Shown here one piece after another: positions 9,143-18,093 of a stretch of DNA of 38,595 nucleotides; position 1 is the first letter of the stretch, and every line of letters begins with the position of its first letter. The DNA lies in contig JBBDMW010000010.1 in assembly GCA_040878005.1 (NCBI GenBank), positions 1 to 38,595 on the forward strand. Reading direction: 5' to 3'. The translations under genes were made by a program, and so were the position numbers. The DNA is from JBBDMW01 sp040878005. GTDB lineage: Bacteria > Chloroflexota > Dehalococcoidia > Lucifugimonadales > Lucifugimonadaceae. A model generated the notes under the pieces. That model saw only the letters and a program-made list of their open reading frames with translations, did not search any database and had not been told where the DNA came from.

Positions 9143-9925
9143 TTAGCGTGCTTCGCTGCTGTGTGCAGCAAGCCGCTGCCGCACGGCCTCGTACAGCACG
9201 ATTCCCGCGGAGACGGACGCGTTCAGTGACGCCAGTTTCCCCTGTAGCGGGATGGACACCAGCGTGTCGCACCTTTCGCGAACCAATCGGGAGATGCCTT
9301 CACCCTCAGCCCCCACCACGATGGCGGTTGGCCCGGTGTAGTCATGGTCCGTGTACGTATGATCAGCATCTGCATCCAGCCCCACCACATGCACGCCCAC
9401 CTGCTGGAGCACCTCAACCGCCCTGGACAGGTTCGCCATGCGTGCCACCGGCACATGCTCCAGCGCACCGGCTGATGCGCGCATCGCCCCGGGCGTCACG
9501 CTGGCAGCACGCCGCTCCGGTATGACCAGGCCATGGCCGCCCGCGGCGTCCACCGTGCGGGCGATTGCGCCGAGGTTGTGAGGGTCCTGCACTCCATCCA
9601 GCACGGCGATCAGCGGCTTGTCGCCACGCTCGTCAGCGACGAATATCAGGTCCTCCACCGTGACGTACCGGTGATCAGGGACGAGCGCTATCACGCCCTG
9701 GTGCTTCTTGGTGGACGACTGCCGCTCCAGGTCCTGGCGGGAGACAGCGTCCACTGCCACGTTTGCCTGGTCCGCCAGGAAAATGATCTCCTTGATCTGC
9801 GGACCCATCTCCACGCCGTCAGCCATCAGGATGCGCTCAATGCCGCGCCCTGACCGCAACGACTCCAGGACTGCCCGTCGTCCCTCTACCGTGGGCGATT
9901 TCCGCGCCCGGCTGAATCTAGACAC
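9143..9925 (-). CDS. rlmB: 23S rRNA (guanosine-2'-O-)-methyltransferase RlmB, TrmH/SpoU family
   Basis: The 260-residue protein has an N-terminal substrate-binding domain (VEGRRAVLESL onward, about 12-95) and a C-terminal SPOUT knot. All three SPOUT motifs are present: HNLGAIARTVDAAG, VVGAEGEGIS, and the run IPLQGKLASLNASVSAGI. Family members methylate the 2'-OH of a guanosine in 23S rRNA (G2251 in E. coli) using S-adenosylmethionine. The length fits RlmB rather than TrmH. It is a stand-alone gene on the minus strand. The exact target nucleotide is inferred from similarity only. Confidence 0.88.
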   Translation of the reverse strand: MSRFSRARKSPTVEGRRAVLESLRSGRGIERILMADGVEMGPQIKEIIFLADQANVAVDAVSRQDLERQSSTKKHQGVIALVPDHRYVTVEDLIFVADERGDKPLIAVLDGVQDPHNLGAIARTVDAAGGHGLVIPERRAASVTPGAMRASAGALEHVPVARMANLSRAVEVLQQVGVHVVGLDADADHTYTDHDYTGPTAIVVGAEGEGISRLVRERCDTLVSIPLQGKLASLNASVSAGIVLYEAVRQRLAAHSSEAR

Positions 9926-10085
9926 AGGCTGCGACGCCTACTGTATGCCCCTCGCCGGGGCGTGAGGAGGTTGCTCTCAGGAGTGTTTTTGTTATGTACA
10001 TGACTCGCAGTGTAAGGACAGCGCACCCGCCATGCTATCCTCAGCGCTCTCCAGGATGCCGGTCACGTTCCCCATCGCGAGAAAA

Positions 10086-10101
10086 GCAGGAGTAAAAGGT
10101 G
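10086..10101 (+). promoter_or_regulatory. Ribosome binding site with GTG start
   Basis: GCAGGAG at 10086-10092 precedes GTG at 10099-10101 by six bases. It sets the start of the HpcH/HpaI-type gene at GTG; no in-frame ATG lies nearby. Confidence 0.7.
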
Positions 10102-10863
10102 CCAGAATTTGCAGCAAACCCGCTAAAAAGGAAGATCCATTCAGGCGGTGTCGGCGTCATAGCCAATGGTCCGAACTCAGCGGACCTTTGCGACTTCCTC
10201 GGCCAGTTCGGGTTCGACGCCGCATTCATCGACTTCGAGCACGGGGGCGTCTCATGGGCCGAACTGGCTGACATAACACGTGCCTGCGAGCTATGGGACA
10301 TGGCGTCCATGGTGAGGGTAAACAAGCTTGACCCGGCGCTTATTCTGCGGACGCTGGACCAGGGGGCGAGCGGCGTATTTGTGCCGCATGTGATCACCGC
10401 CGCTGATGCCGAAACGGCCGCCAGGGCATGCCGGTATCCACCTGCCGGAACAAGGGGAGTTGCAGGCAGCCGCCGGGCCTACGGAGTCACCGACTACTTC
10501 AGGCGTGCTGATGAAGAGGTCATGTGTATTGCCCTGATTGAGGATGAGGAGGCCCTGGGGAACATGGATGAGCTTGTGACCGTGGAAGGTGTGGACGTGT
10601 ACTACGTTGCTCCGTCTGACCTTGCGGCGAGCATGGGCCACACCGGCAACCCGGGGCATGCCGATGTCCAGCAGGCCATTGATGAGGCCATACGAACCAT
10701 CACCGGGGCGGGCCGCGTCGCTGGTACTCTTGTGAATGACGACAATCTCGACACGTTCCTGGATAAAGGCGTGAGGTGCATAGGCGTGCCCTGGATGAAC
10801 TGGGTCGCCAGCGGCGCCAGGGCCTTCATACACCGAGTCTCCAGCCGCAGCCAGGCCGGCTGA
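10099..10863 (+). CDS. HpcH/HpaI-type aldolase/citrate lyase family protein
   Basis: The 254-residue TIM-barrel enzyme belongs to the metal-dependent class II pyruvate aldolases (HpcH/HpaI, also 2-keto-3-deoxy-L-rhamnonate and macrophomate-type enzymes). Characteristic segments appear in order: AAFIDFEHGGVSW, VRVNKLDP (binding Arg), LDQGASGVFVPHV, ALIEDEEALGN (metal Glu) and YVAPSDLAASMG (metal Asp). These enzymes split or join 2-keto acids with pyruvate. The substrate is unknown. The nitroreductase gene begins 13 bases after its stop, so the two are almost certainly one transcript. Confidence 0.88.
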   Translation: MPEFAANPLKRKIHSGGVGVIANGPNSADLCDFLGQFGFDAAFIDFEHGGVSWAELADITRACELWDMASMVRVNKLDPALILRTLDQGASGVFVPHVITAADAETAARACRYPPAGTRGVAGSRRAYGVTDYFRRADEEVMCIALIEDEEALGNMDELVTVEGVDVYYVAPSDLAASMGHTGNPGHADVQQAIDEAIRTITGAGRVAGTLVNDDNLDTFLDKGVRCIGVPWMNWVASGARAFIHRVSSRSQAG

Positions 10864-10876
10864 TCATCAAACGATC

Positions 10877-11479
10877 ATGTCATCACAGACAAACACCCAT
10901 TCTTTGCTTGCCTCAAACGTAATCGATGCCATTCGTACACGCCGCACAGTGCGCGAGTTCACTGGAGAGCCAGTGCCGCGTGACGTCATCGAGACGATGC
11001 TGGAAGCGGCGCGATGGGCGCCGAACCATCGACAGACGGAGCCATGGCGCTTCTTTGTCCTGGAGAAGGACGGGGAGACCCGCAGGCAGGTTGCGCAACT
11101 AATTGCGGACTGGACGTTTGAAAACGTCAAGAACCCCACGCCCGAGCGCCGCATCCAGAGCGCCGAGCAAGCCAGGACGGAGATCCTGGAGAGCCCGGCG
11201 TTCATGTATGTCTACGCCGTGCCCGGCCCGAACGAGGAAGTGACGCGGGAGAACTATGCTGCCACCTGCTGCGCAGTGCAGAACATGTCCCTGGCCGCGC
11301 ATGCGCTGGGCGTTGCGGTTGGCTGGTCCACAGGCAAGCCGGTCAAGCCGGAGAACCTCGCAGAGATGCTTGGCGCAGACCCTTCGTGGGACGTGGTGGG
11401 CGCGCTGTACATCGGTTACCCATCACAGGAGCCGAGTGCCCATCGTAAACCGGTGGAGGACGTCACCACCTGGCTGTAA
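10877..11479 (+). CDS. Nitroreductase family protein
   Basis: The 200-residue protein shows the FMN-binding nitroreductase fold. RTRRTVREF (about 19-27) contacts the FMN phosphate, AARWAPNHRQTEPWRF is the conserved first helix region, and the AQNMSLAAHALG-like segment (VQNMSLAAHALGV) lines the active site. Family enzymes reduce nitro groups, quinones or enones with NAD(P)H, usually as dimers. The C-terminal GYP segment is typical. It is translated from an ATG 13 bases behind the aldolase gene. The natural substrate is not evident. Confidence 0.88.
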   Translation: MSSQTNTHSLLASNVIDAIRTRRTVREFTGEPVPRDVIETMLEAARWAPNHRQTEPWRFFVLEKDGETRRQVAQLIADWTFENVKNPTPERRIQSAEQARTEILESPAFMYVYAVPGPNEEVTRENYAATCCAVQNMSLAAHALGVAVGWSTGKPVKPENLAEMLGADPSWDVVGALYIGYPSQEPSAHRKPVEDVTTWL

Positions 11480-11532
11480 GAGGCAGCCCAGGCTGTGAGG
11501 CAGCGTCGGCGGCTCCTGTGAAGCGCAGGCAA

Positions 11533-11853
11533 CTAACCGCCGTTCTTCTTTGTTCGCGTGGCCGGGGCCTTTTTGGCAGTTGAAGCCTTGCTCTTGGCTG
11601 CACGTGCAGCCCGCGGCTTGGAGCTGGTTTCTACATCGGGGGCGCGACGGTCGACGGGATCCTCGCCCTGCCCCTGTCCCCCGCGTCCTGCGTTTTCATC
11701 CTGCGTCGCTGTTGCGGAACGAGCTTCAAGCTCCCTGGCGGCGGCCATGTAGTGCTCTATGTCCCGCCCTTCGGGCCGGCCTTCCTGTTCCCATAACTGG
11801 TATGCGATCTCTCTGATTTCCTGTTCCCGTCCATTTTCTTCATTCTGGGTCAT
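11533..11853 (-). CDS. DUF2934 domain protein with Lys/Ala-rich tail
   Basis: The 106-residue protein has the DUF2934 motif at about 10-43: REIAYQLWEQEGRPEGRD followed by an amphipathic IEHYMAAAREL helix. This domain is found in small bacterial proteins of unknown function, often in stress-related settings. The tail (about 75-106) is rich in Lys, Ala, Ser and Thr, like histone-H1-type DNA-binding tails, so nucleic-acid contact is possible. The ATG at 11853 follows GAGGAAAA; the frame remains open to 11988 without support. The following 282 bases (11854-12135) hold only leader sequence for the neighbouring genes, with no gene I can support. Confidence 0.75.
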   Translation of the reverse strand: MTQNEENGREQEIREIAYQLWEQEGRPEGRDIEHYMAAARELEARSATATQDENAGRGGQGQGEDPVDRRAPDVETSSKPRAARAAKSKASTAKKAPATRTKKNGG

Positions 11854-12135
11854 GTGTTTTTCCTCATTGCCGGGCAGGCGAATGATTATCGCCTGCGGGG
11901 CGTGACGAAGTCTTGAGAATGTTAAGGTTTGGCATGCCGCGCCAATAGAGCCAGGTGGGGCCGTCCATGCGGTTGTCCTGATATCCATTGTGACGGTTCA
12001 CATGTTCATGATGACTACGCAAAGTTGAGCGCGCATTCAGCGTTAAAGCGGCAAATACAGGCGACGTGCCAAGTGGTACTCAACTGTCTCCAAACGGTTA
12101 CTGCGGCTCTGCATTGATGGGTCGAGGAGGTGACT

Positions 12136-13143
12136 ATGGAATACCGGAACCTGGGACGTACGGGGGTGAAGGTCAGCCCCCTGTGTCTTGGCTGCATGAA
12201 CTTTGGCGGGCGCACTGAGCCCGTTGACTCGTACGCCATAATCGACCGGGCGCTTGATGAGGGAATCAATTTCCTGGACACGGCGAACGTGTACAGCCGC
12301 GGGCGCAGCGAGGACGTCACAGGCCATGCACTCCAGCGCAACGGGAAGCGCGCCAGGGTGGTGCTGGCCACCAAGGTCCACGGACGCATGGCGGATGATG
12401 ATCCGAACGCCATGAGCAACACGCGCAGGCACATCATTGAGCAGTGCAACGCAAGCCTGAAGCGGTTGAAGACGGACTACATTGATCTTTACCAGCTTCA
12501 CCGCCCGGACCCGCACATACCCATTGATGAGACGCTGCGCGCTCTTGATGACCTGGTGCGCGCAGGCAAGGTGCGGTACATAGGCACGAGCACGTTCGCC
12601 GCGTGGCAGGTGGTGGAGTCAATCTGGGCGGCGAAGGAGTTCGGGCTCAACCGCGTGATATGCGAGCAGCCGCCTTATAACCTCGTTGACCGGCGCATCG
12701 AGAGAGAACTGCTGCCAATGGCGCAAACCTTCGGAATCGCCACCATTCCGTGGAGCCCGCTCGCAGGCGGGCTGCTGACAGGCAAGTACCGCCGTGGTGA
12801 AGAGGCGCCTGAAGGGACACGATATGCGGACGGCAATCCCAATCGTCAACAGCGTGTCACCGAAGGCGTGTTTGACGTGATCGAGGCCGTGGAGCCAATT
12901 GCCGGGGAGAAGGGCGTAACGCTGTCCCAGTTCGCACTGGCATGGGTCATGAATCAGCCGGGGGTGACCAGTCCGATCATTGGCCCGCGCACCATGGACC
13001 AGCTAAAGGACAACCTTGCCGCCCTGCACATTGAAGTGACCGATGAAGACCGGGCACGTGTGGACAAGGCCATCCCGCCCGGCCGAATGGTGTCGCCATT
13101 CTACGAAGCTGACTTCGGACCACACCCGCACCGCATTCTGTAG
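12136..13143 (+). CDS. Aldo/keto reductase
   Basis: The 335-residue TIM-barrel oxidoreductase has the complete AKR catalytic set: D48 and Y53 (LDTANVYS), K80 (ATKVHG) and H122 (LYQLHRPDP). The C-terminal GPRTMDQLKDN segment binds NADPH. It resembles the YajO/Tas-like and L-glyceraldehyde-3-phosphate reductase subgroup. GGAGG at 12126-12130 lies five bases before ATG 12136, which I prefer to the GTG at 12130 that overlaps it. It is the first of three same-strand genes (with gnd and the MDR reductase) separated by about 40 bases each, so an NADPH-centred operon is likely. Confidence 0.9.
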   Translation: MEYRNLGRTGVKVSPLCLGCMNFGGRTEPVDSYAIIDRALDEGINFLDTANVYSRGRSEDVTGHALQRNGKRARVVLATKVHGRMADDDPNAMSNTRRHIIEQCNASLKRLKTDYIDLYQLHRPDPHIPIDETLRALDDLVRAGKVRYIGTSTFAAWQVVESIWAAKEFGLNRVICEQPPYNLVDRRIERELLPMAQTFGIATIPWSPLAGGLLTGKYRRGEEAPEGTRYADGNPNRQQRVTEGVFDVIEAVEPIAGEKGVTLSQFALAWVMNQPGVTSPIIGPRTMDQLKDNLAALHIEVTDEDRARVDKAIPPGRMVSPFYEADFGPHPHRIL

Positions 13144-13187
13144 GCACTGGCCGCTGGACGTGTATGCCCGCTGATAGGAGGCAGGCG

Positions 13188-14636
13188 ATGTCTCAGGCAG
13201 ATATTGGACTCATTGGCCTCGCCGTGATGGGGCAGAACCTGGTGCTCAACATGGAGCGCAACGGCGCAACAGTAGCCGTGTACAACCGCACGACGGCTGT
13301 AACCCGTGCCTTCATGGAGGAACGGGGCGAGGGCAAGAACATCATCCCGGCGTATGAGTCGCTGGAAGAATTTGTCAGCACGCTCAAGAAGCCCCGCAGG
13401 GTGATGCTGATGGTGAAAGCCGGCGGCGCGGTGGACGCGGTCATAGGCCAACTCAAGCCGTACCTTGACCAGGGCGATCTGATCATTGATGGCGGCAACT
13501 CGAACTTCAAGGACACCACACGCCGGGAGGAGGAGCTGACCGGTGAAGGGTTCCAGTTCATTGGCACCGGCGTGTCAGGTGGAGAAGAGGGCGCATTGTA
13601 CGGGCCGTCCATCATGCCGGGTGGCAGCGAAGAGGGCTACGCGCTGGTTGAAGACCTGTTCAAGAGCATAGCCGCAAAAGCGCATGGCGAACCCTGCTGC
13701 ATGTACATCGGCAAAGGTGGCGCCGGTCACTTCGTGAAGATGGTCCACAACGGCATTGAGTACGGCGACATGCAACTGATCGCTGAGTGCTATCACCTCA
13801 TGAAGTCTGTCGGCATGAAGGAGCCGGAGATCGCGGATGTCTTCGAGCGCTGGAACGATGGCCGCCTTGATTCTTACCTCATACAGATCACTGCGGAAGT
13901 CCTGCGGCAGAAAGACTATGAGACCGACAGGTTCCTGGTAGAGCAGATACTCGACCGGGCCAACCAGAAGGGCACGGGCATGTGGATGGTCCAGTACTCA
14001 CTGGACCTTGGCATCCCTGTGCCCACCATCTACGCGGCGGTGCTGGCGCGCGTGATGTCCTCGCAGCGCGATGAGCGCCAGCAATTGGCAAACGTCATGG
14101 AGAGACGGGCGGCCGCACCTGGCGTGGACCGCCAGGCACTGGTGCAGCGGCTGGAGAGCGCCCTGTATGCAGCCAAGATCGCCTCGTACGCCCAGGGCAT
14201 GCGGCTGATCCAGCACTCCGGTACCGAGTACGGGTTCGGGGAGCTTGACCTTGGCGGGATAGCCGCCATATGGCGTGCAGGCTGCATAATCCGCGCTAGG
14301 TTCCTGAATGACATCACGAAGGCCTACAGGCAAGACCCCGGCCTGCTGAACCTGGTTGCCTCTGATGTGTTTGCGAGGCCCGTGAATGAAGGCGTGGGAG
14401 ACCTTGTGTGGGTATCGAAACTTGCCCGTGACCTGGGGGTTCCAACTCCGGCCATGGATGCGTCATTCTCATATCTGCTGAGCATCACGGCGGCCGAACT
14501 GCCGGGGGCGAGCCTGGTGCAGGCGCAACGCGACTACTTCGGCGCTCACACGTATGAACGCCGGGACAAGAGCGGCGCATACCACACAAGGTGGATGGAT
14601 GAGCCGCGAGTGGAAGAGGAGATAGTAGAGCATTAG
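13188..14636 (+). CDS. gnd: 6-phosphogluconate dehydrogenase (decarboxylating)
   Basis: The 482-residue enzyme oxidises and decarboxylates 6-phosphogluconate to ribulose 5-phosphate with NADP+, in the oxidative pentose phosphate pathway. GLAVMGQNL (10-18) binds the cofactor; GVSGGEEGALYGP and KMVHNGIEYGD (K184, N188, E191, Y192) form the active site; R288 and the C-terminal R448/H454 (AQRDYFGAH) bind substrate. The usual KGTGKWT segment reads KGTGMWM (261-267), so two phosphate-binding positions (Lys260 and Thr262 in the sheep enzyme) are Met. The ATG at 13188 follows AGGAGG. The length is that of the long (about 470-residue) decarboxylating form. Confidence 0.9.
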   Translation: MSQADIGLIGLAVMGQNLVLNMERNGATVAVYNRTTAVTRAFMEERGEGKNIIPAYESLEEFVSTLKKPRRVMLMVKAGGAVDAVIGQLKPYLDQGDLIIDGGNSNFKDTTRREEELTGEGFQFIGTGVSGGEEGALYGPSIMPGGSEEGYALVEDLFKSIAAKAHGEPCCMYIGKGGAGHFVKMVHNGIEYGDMQLIAECYHLMKSVGMKEPEIADVFERWNDGRLDSYLIQITAEVLRQKDYETDRFLVEQILDRANQKGTGMWMVQYSLDLGIPVPTIYAAVLARVMSSQRDERQQLANVMERRAAAPGVDRQALVQRLESALYAAKIASYAQGMRLIQHSGTEYGFGELDLGGIAAIWRAGCIIRARFLNDITKAYRQDPGLLNLVASDVFARPVNEGVGDLVWVSKLARDLGVPTPAMDASFSYLLSITAAELPGASLVQAQRDYFGAHTYERRDKSGAYHTRWMDEPRVEEEIVEH

Positions 14637-14675
14637 ACGCCGGCCCGCACCCAGACATGCAAGACAGGAAGATTC

Positions 14676-15689
14676 ATGCCCGAGAACGTAAACCGCCAGT
14701 TCCGGCTCAAGTCCCGGCCCAACGGATACCCGGAGGAGTCGGACTTTGATCTAACCCGGGAACCCATCCCCCGGCCCCGCCACGGCGAGATCCTCGTGAA
14801 GACGCTCTGGCTATCGATGGACCCTTACATGCGTGGCCGCATGTCGGAGGCCCGTTCCTACACGGCGCCTGTTCCAATCGGCGGCATAATGCAGGGAGGT
14901 GTAGTTGGGCGGGTGATGGAGAGCAAGGACGACAGGTTTTCGCCCGGGGAAATAGTCAATGCGTCGCTTGGCTGGCAGGAGTACGGCGTAGTTCCCGCCG
15001 GCGCAGCCCGCAAGGTTGATCCCGGCATTGCTCCCATATCCACCGCGCTCGGTGTGCTGGGGATGCCAGGCATGACCGCTTACTTCGGGCTGCTCCGGGT
15101 TGGCAGGCCTGAGCCTGGCGACACAGTGGTCGTATCGGCTGCGTCCGGCGCGGTAGGCGCAGTCGTGGGCCAGGTCGCCAGGATCATGGGGTGCAGGGCG
15201 GTGGGAATTGCAGGCTCAGACGAGAAGATCGGGTACATCACCGGCGAGCTGGGCTTCGACGCCGGTATCAATTACAAGACTGAAGATGTAGACGCCGCCA
15301 TAGGCGAGGCCTGCCCGGATGGCGTGAACGTCTATTTCGATAACGTTGGCGGGGCCATCACGGACGCTGTGATCAACCACCTTGCGTACCGCGCCCGCGT
15401 CGCCATATGTGGTCAAATCTCCCAGTACAACCTGCCGAACCCGGAAATGGCGCCCCGCAACCTGCGGGCCTTTCTGACCAACCAGGCCAGCCTGGAGGGA
15501 TTCTTGGTCAACAGGTTTGCGGACGATCATGAGCGAGGCAGGCAGCGGATGGCTCTCTGGATCAAAGAAGGGCGGATCAAGTACCGCGAGGACGTGGTGG
15601 AAGGGCTTGAGAACGCTCCGAAGGCACTGATCGGCATGATGCACGGAGCAAATTTTGGCAAGCTGCTGGTGCGGGTCTCTGAGGAGTGA
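14676..15689 (+). CDS. NADP-dependent oxidoreductase, zinc-free MDR family (CurA/PTGR-like)
   Basis: The 337-residue protein belongs to the medium-chain reductase group that lacks zinc and reduces alpha,beta-unsaturated ketones, such as E. coli CurA and leukotriene B4/prostaglandin reductases. LSMDPYMRGRM (about 46-56) is the family hallmark. AASGAVGAVVGQVARIMG is the NADPH-binding Rossmann turn, and VYFDNVGG and KYREDVVEGLENAP follow in the expected order. Start ATG 14676 has GGAAG upstream. It ends the aldo/keto reductase-gnd unit. It probably detoxifies reactive enones; the substrate is not known. Confidence 0.9.
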   Translation: MPENVNRQFRLKSRPNGYPEESDFDLTREPIPRPRHGEILVKTLWLSMDPYMRGRMSEARSYTAPVPIGGIMQGGVVGRVMESKDDRFSPGEIVNASLGWQEYGVVPAGAARKVDPGIAPISTALGVLGMPGMTAYFGLLRVGRPEPGDTVVVSAASGAVGAVVGQVARIMGCRAVGIAGSDEKIGYITGELGFDAGINYKTEDVDAAIGEACPDGVNVYFDNVGGAITDAVINHLAYRARVAICGQISQYNLPNPEMAPRNLRAFLTNQASLEGFLVNRFADDHERGRQRMALWIKEGRIKYREDVVEGLENAPKALIGMMHGANFGKLLVRVSEE

Positions 15690-15836
15690 TCAGCATTTCT
15701 AGCGCGTCGGCAGCAGCTTTGCCGAAAGCTTAAGGCCGTCATAAACTGCCGCTACTGACAGGCGGCGTTGCGCGCTGGGGGACGGACGTTCTCTGGCGCC
15801 GGCCACACGGCCTGAGACCTACGGGAGGTTCTGGAG

Positions 15837-16286
15837 ATGAACACGGCAGCGCTGACGACAAGTGTGATTGGTGTCCTGACTCCGCTGGTTGTGAAGGGCG
15901 CCCGTGAAATTGCCACAGTCGCGGGCGAGAAGGTCGGTGAGAAGGCTTCTGAGATGCTCTCCTCCCTCAAGCGGCGCTGGGCAGGGGATGAAGAGGCTTC
16001 CAGCACGCTGGAGCGGTTCGAGAAGAATCCCGCCCGGTACGAGCCGGTCCTGGAGGACATTCTTCATGAGAAGCTTGACGCTGATGAGGGGCTGCGGGAT
16101 GAGATGGCAAGGCTGATCGACGAGATTGGCCCCAACCTGGTTGTGGTCCAGCGGCTGGGCAGCGTGAGCGGCGAGGCGACTGGGGTGGACGCGGGAGAGT
16201 TAAACCGAGGCAATGTTGAAGTGGATCAGCAGGCGGACAATGTGTCGGGCAAGATCACCGGGGCGAGAATCGACCGAATTGGTTGA
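15837..16286 (+). CDS. Small helical protein with two C-terminal Q-x4-V-S-G-x2-T-G motifs
   Basis: I do not recognise an annotated family. Residues 1-98 form an amphipathic, largely helical region rich in Ala, Glu and Lys, beginning with a mildly hydrophobic stretch (8-20). Residues 99-149 are different: two copies of V-x-Q-x4-V-S-G-x2-T-G, at 103-116 (with Q105, S111, G112, G116) and 129-142 (Q131, S137, G138, G142). The pattern suggests a short beta-solenoid or an amyloid-type (RHIM-like) association motif. A related motif opens the next protein, whose start is only 12 bases after this stop. GGAGAT precedes ATG 15837. It may be an adaptor that recruits its neighbour; this is inference. Confidence 0.75.
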   Translation: MNTAALTTSVIGVLTPLVVKGAREIATVAGEKVGEKASEMLSSLKRRWAGDEEASSTLERFEKNPARYEPVLEDILHEKLDADEGLRDEMARLIDEIGPNLVVVQRLGSVSGEATGVDAGELNRGNVEVDQQADNVSGKITGARIDRIG

Positions 16287-16298
16287 CCGGAGGCCCGC

Positions 16299-17594
16299 AT
16301 GAAGTGTCCTGAATGTGAAGCCGAAGGGCTGCCGGATGGAGCATCCTTCTGCATGAGTTGCGGTGCGCGCCTGCAGGGAGCCGCGGGCCGTGAGCCGTCC
16401 GTCACGCGCCTGCACGTTGACCAGAAGATAGAGCGCATCGAATCCGGCAGTGCCGTCGGGTACGAGATCCAGCAGGTCAGGGGCGATGTGCACATTGAGG
16501 GCCATGTGGTCCTGCAGCTTCCACAGGACATGGACCTGTCTGCGCTGGCGGCCATCCCCACAGAGGTGAAGCCCGGCGCTGCTGCCGGCATGGCCGGCAG
16601 CCAGTCGCCTGAACGGGCATCTCATATCGATAAGAAACTGGACCAGGTCCTGGACCTGATGCGCGACCTGGACAAGCGCGGCGAGCACACGGAGCAGGTT
16701 CAGTCGGGCGAGACTCGGGTGTCGCGGGTGGATTTGCTACTCAAGAAGGCCGTGATCATAAAGTCCCAGGCGGACCAGATGATGCTGGACTCTGTTGGAG
16801 ACAACCGTCACCAGGTGGACTATTCCGCTGGCCAGGTCGACCTGGCAGATCTCCTGGAAGGCTTTGAGTCTGCGGGCCACGAGGCGAAGCTGCGCGAGGC
16901 ATACAGCCTGCTCGAAGAGGCGCTTGAGATAGACCCCGGCAACACCGAGGTCCTGCTGCACATGGCAGAGCTGCTCATGGAGTTGACCGAGGATGATCCG
17001 ACGGATGAGCAGCGGCTCCTGTACCAGGTGCAGTCCCTGTTGCGGAACCCGAAAGATGACGTGGAGAGGTTCCGCCTGGCGCAGGCCACTTTCCTGCTCG
17101 CCACGTCCCATGAGCCTGCGCATGTGGATTCACTGCGAACTGCCCGCGACATGTTCCAGCGCCTGGGGCGCACAGATTGGGTTCGGCACTGCGACGACCT
17201 GATTGGCAGCCTGTCCGGAGGCGGCCCTCAGGCTGCACAATTCGGCCATACGACGGGTTCCTCCTTTCAACAGCCGAGCCAACAGCCGCGTTTTCAGCCG
17301 CAGGGGCTGTGGCATATCCAGGTCATGGACGCAGTCGGCAGCGTAATTACGGCAATGTTCGCCCCGGATGGTACATTCCAGGCTACGCAGACCCTTGGAC
17401 AGATGGGCGCGCCTCTCCAGGCATATGGACGTTGGATGTTCAACCCCATGCACAACATGCTCCAGTTGCAGGGCGTGATCAGCGGCATGCAGCAGTTCAT
17501 GCTGGGCATCATGATTCACGGGACGCAGGGAAACGGGTACTACGGAGTTGGCACAGACGGCATTGCGTATGTGCTTACTCCGGGCCAGCCGTGA
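16299..17594 (+). CDS. Zinc-ribbon/TPR-like protein with V-D-Q-x-SG-x-G motif
   Basis: The 431-residue protein has four parts. A zinc ribbon uses C3, C6, C18 and C21 (CPEC, CMSC). A motif at 40-60 (V40-D41-Q42 ... S49-G50 ... G54) mirrors the repeats at the end of the preceding protein. A helical region (about 105-300) contains TPR-like pairs, including AYSLLEEALEIDPGNTEVLL. After a Gln/Pro linker, residues about 335-431 form a beta-rich domain starting GLWHIQVMDAVGS with an internal F-x-PDGTFQATQ strand. GGAGG lies five bases before ATG 16299. Cytoplasmic location is likely. The whole suggests a scaffold or sensor partnered with the preceding gene; no enzyme activity is visible. Confidence 0.8.
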   Translation: MKCPECEAEGLPDGASFCMSCGARLQGAAGREPSVTRLHVDQKIERIESGSAVGYEIQQVRGDVHIEGHVVLQLPQDMDLSALAAIPTEVKPGAAAGMAGSQSPERASHIDKKLDQVLDLMRDLDKRGEHTEQVQSGETRVSRVDLLLKKAVIIKSQADQMMLDSVGDNRHQVDYSAGQVDLADLLEGFESAGHEAKLREAYSLLEEALEIDPGNTEVLLHMAELLMELTEDDPTDEQRLLYQVQSLLRNPKDDVERFRLAQATFLLATSHEPAHVDSLRTARDMFQRLGRTDWVRHCDDLIGSLSGGGPQAAQFGHTTGSSFQQPSQQPRFQPQGLWHIQVMDAVGSVITAMFAPDGTFQATQTLGQMGAPLQAYGRWMFNPMHNMLQLQGVISGMQQFMLGIMIHGTQGNGYYGVGTDGIAYVLTPGQP

Positions 17595-18093
17595 CCGTGA
17601 CTGCAACCTGTGCCGTAGTTTAATGTCGCCTTCGTAACCGGCTCGCTACCGTTTCGGTATGTAGCCACGCAACATGGCTTGTTCGAGGGTATAAAATGCC
17701 CCCGTGTTCCTGATCGCCCGTAACCGCCGTTCAGGGACACAGGGCTTATCCGCGCCGGAGGGGTTAGATAGAACAAACTCCATAATCTGCTCCGCGGGCG
17801 AGCAGGGCACTGCGCGATTGGCCTGATTACCTCGTGGGATCGATGGGCTGGCTGTCATTGAGCAAACGCCAATTGCCGTGGCAGCACGTGGTGGCTTCGA
17901 AATCTGCCGGACGGGCACACTACGCTTCGGGGATGATGCGTACCACCGGTCTAAGCCTCCCTGCCCCGGGCCCTGCATGTTCACGAATCAGGCGCACTGT
18001 CTCCTGGGATGCCTGTAAACTCCGGGCGATTCTTCACCCTGTTTACCGGGCTGCGCCTGCAGGGCGGCAGCCGCCGAAAGTTGGACTGGACTT
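17595..18093. other. Intergenic stretch without a supported gene
   Basis: Between the zinc-ribbon/TPR gene and the response regulator, no reading frame has a ribosome site and plausible protein character. A small hairpin, TACCG-ttt-CGGTA, lies at 17647-17659 with partly pairing flanks, but no T-run follows. No tRNA could be folded from the TTCGA sites near 17684 and 17896. Confidence 0.5.

Noticed and set aside
9947..9961. GCCCC-tcgcc-GGGGC hairpin upstream of rlmB
   Set aside because: Only a 5-bp stem, no adjacent T-run on either strand, and upstream rather than downstream of the gene; not called as a terminator.
17680..17910. Possible tRNA at TTCGA sites
   Set aside because: No acceptor stem or anticodon arm could be paired around either site.
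17646..17984. 112-codon minus-strand frame in the gap before the response regulator
   Set aside because: No ribosome site, no domain, and irregular composition; treated as chance.
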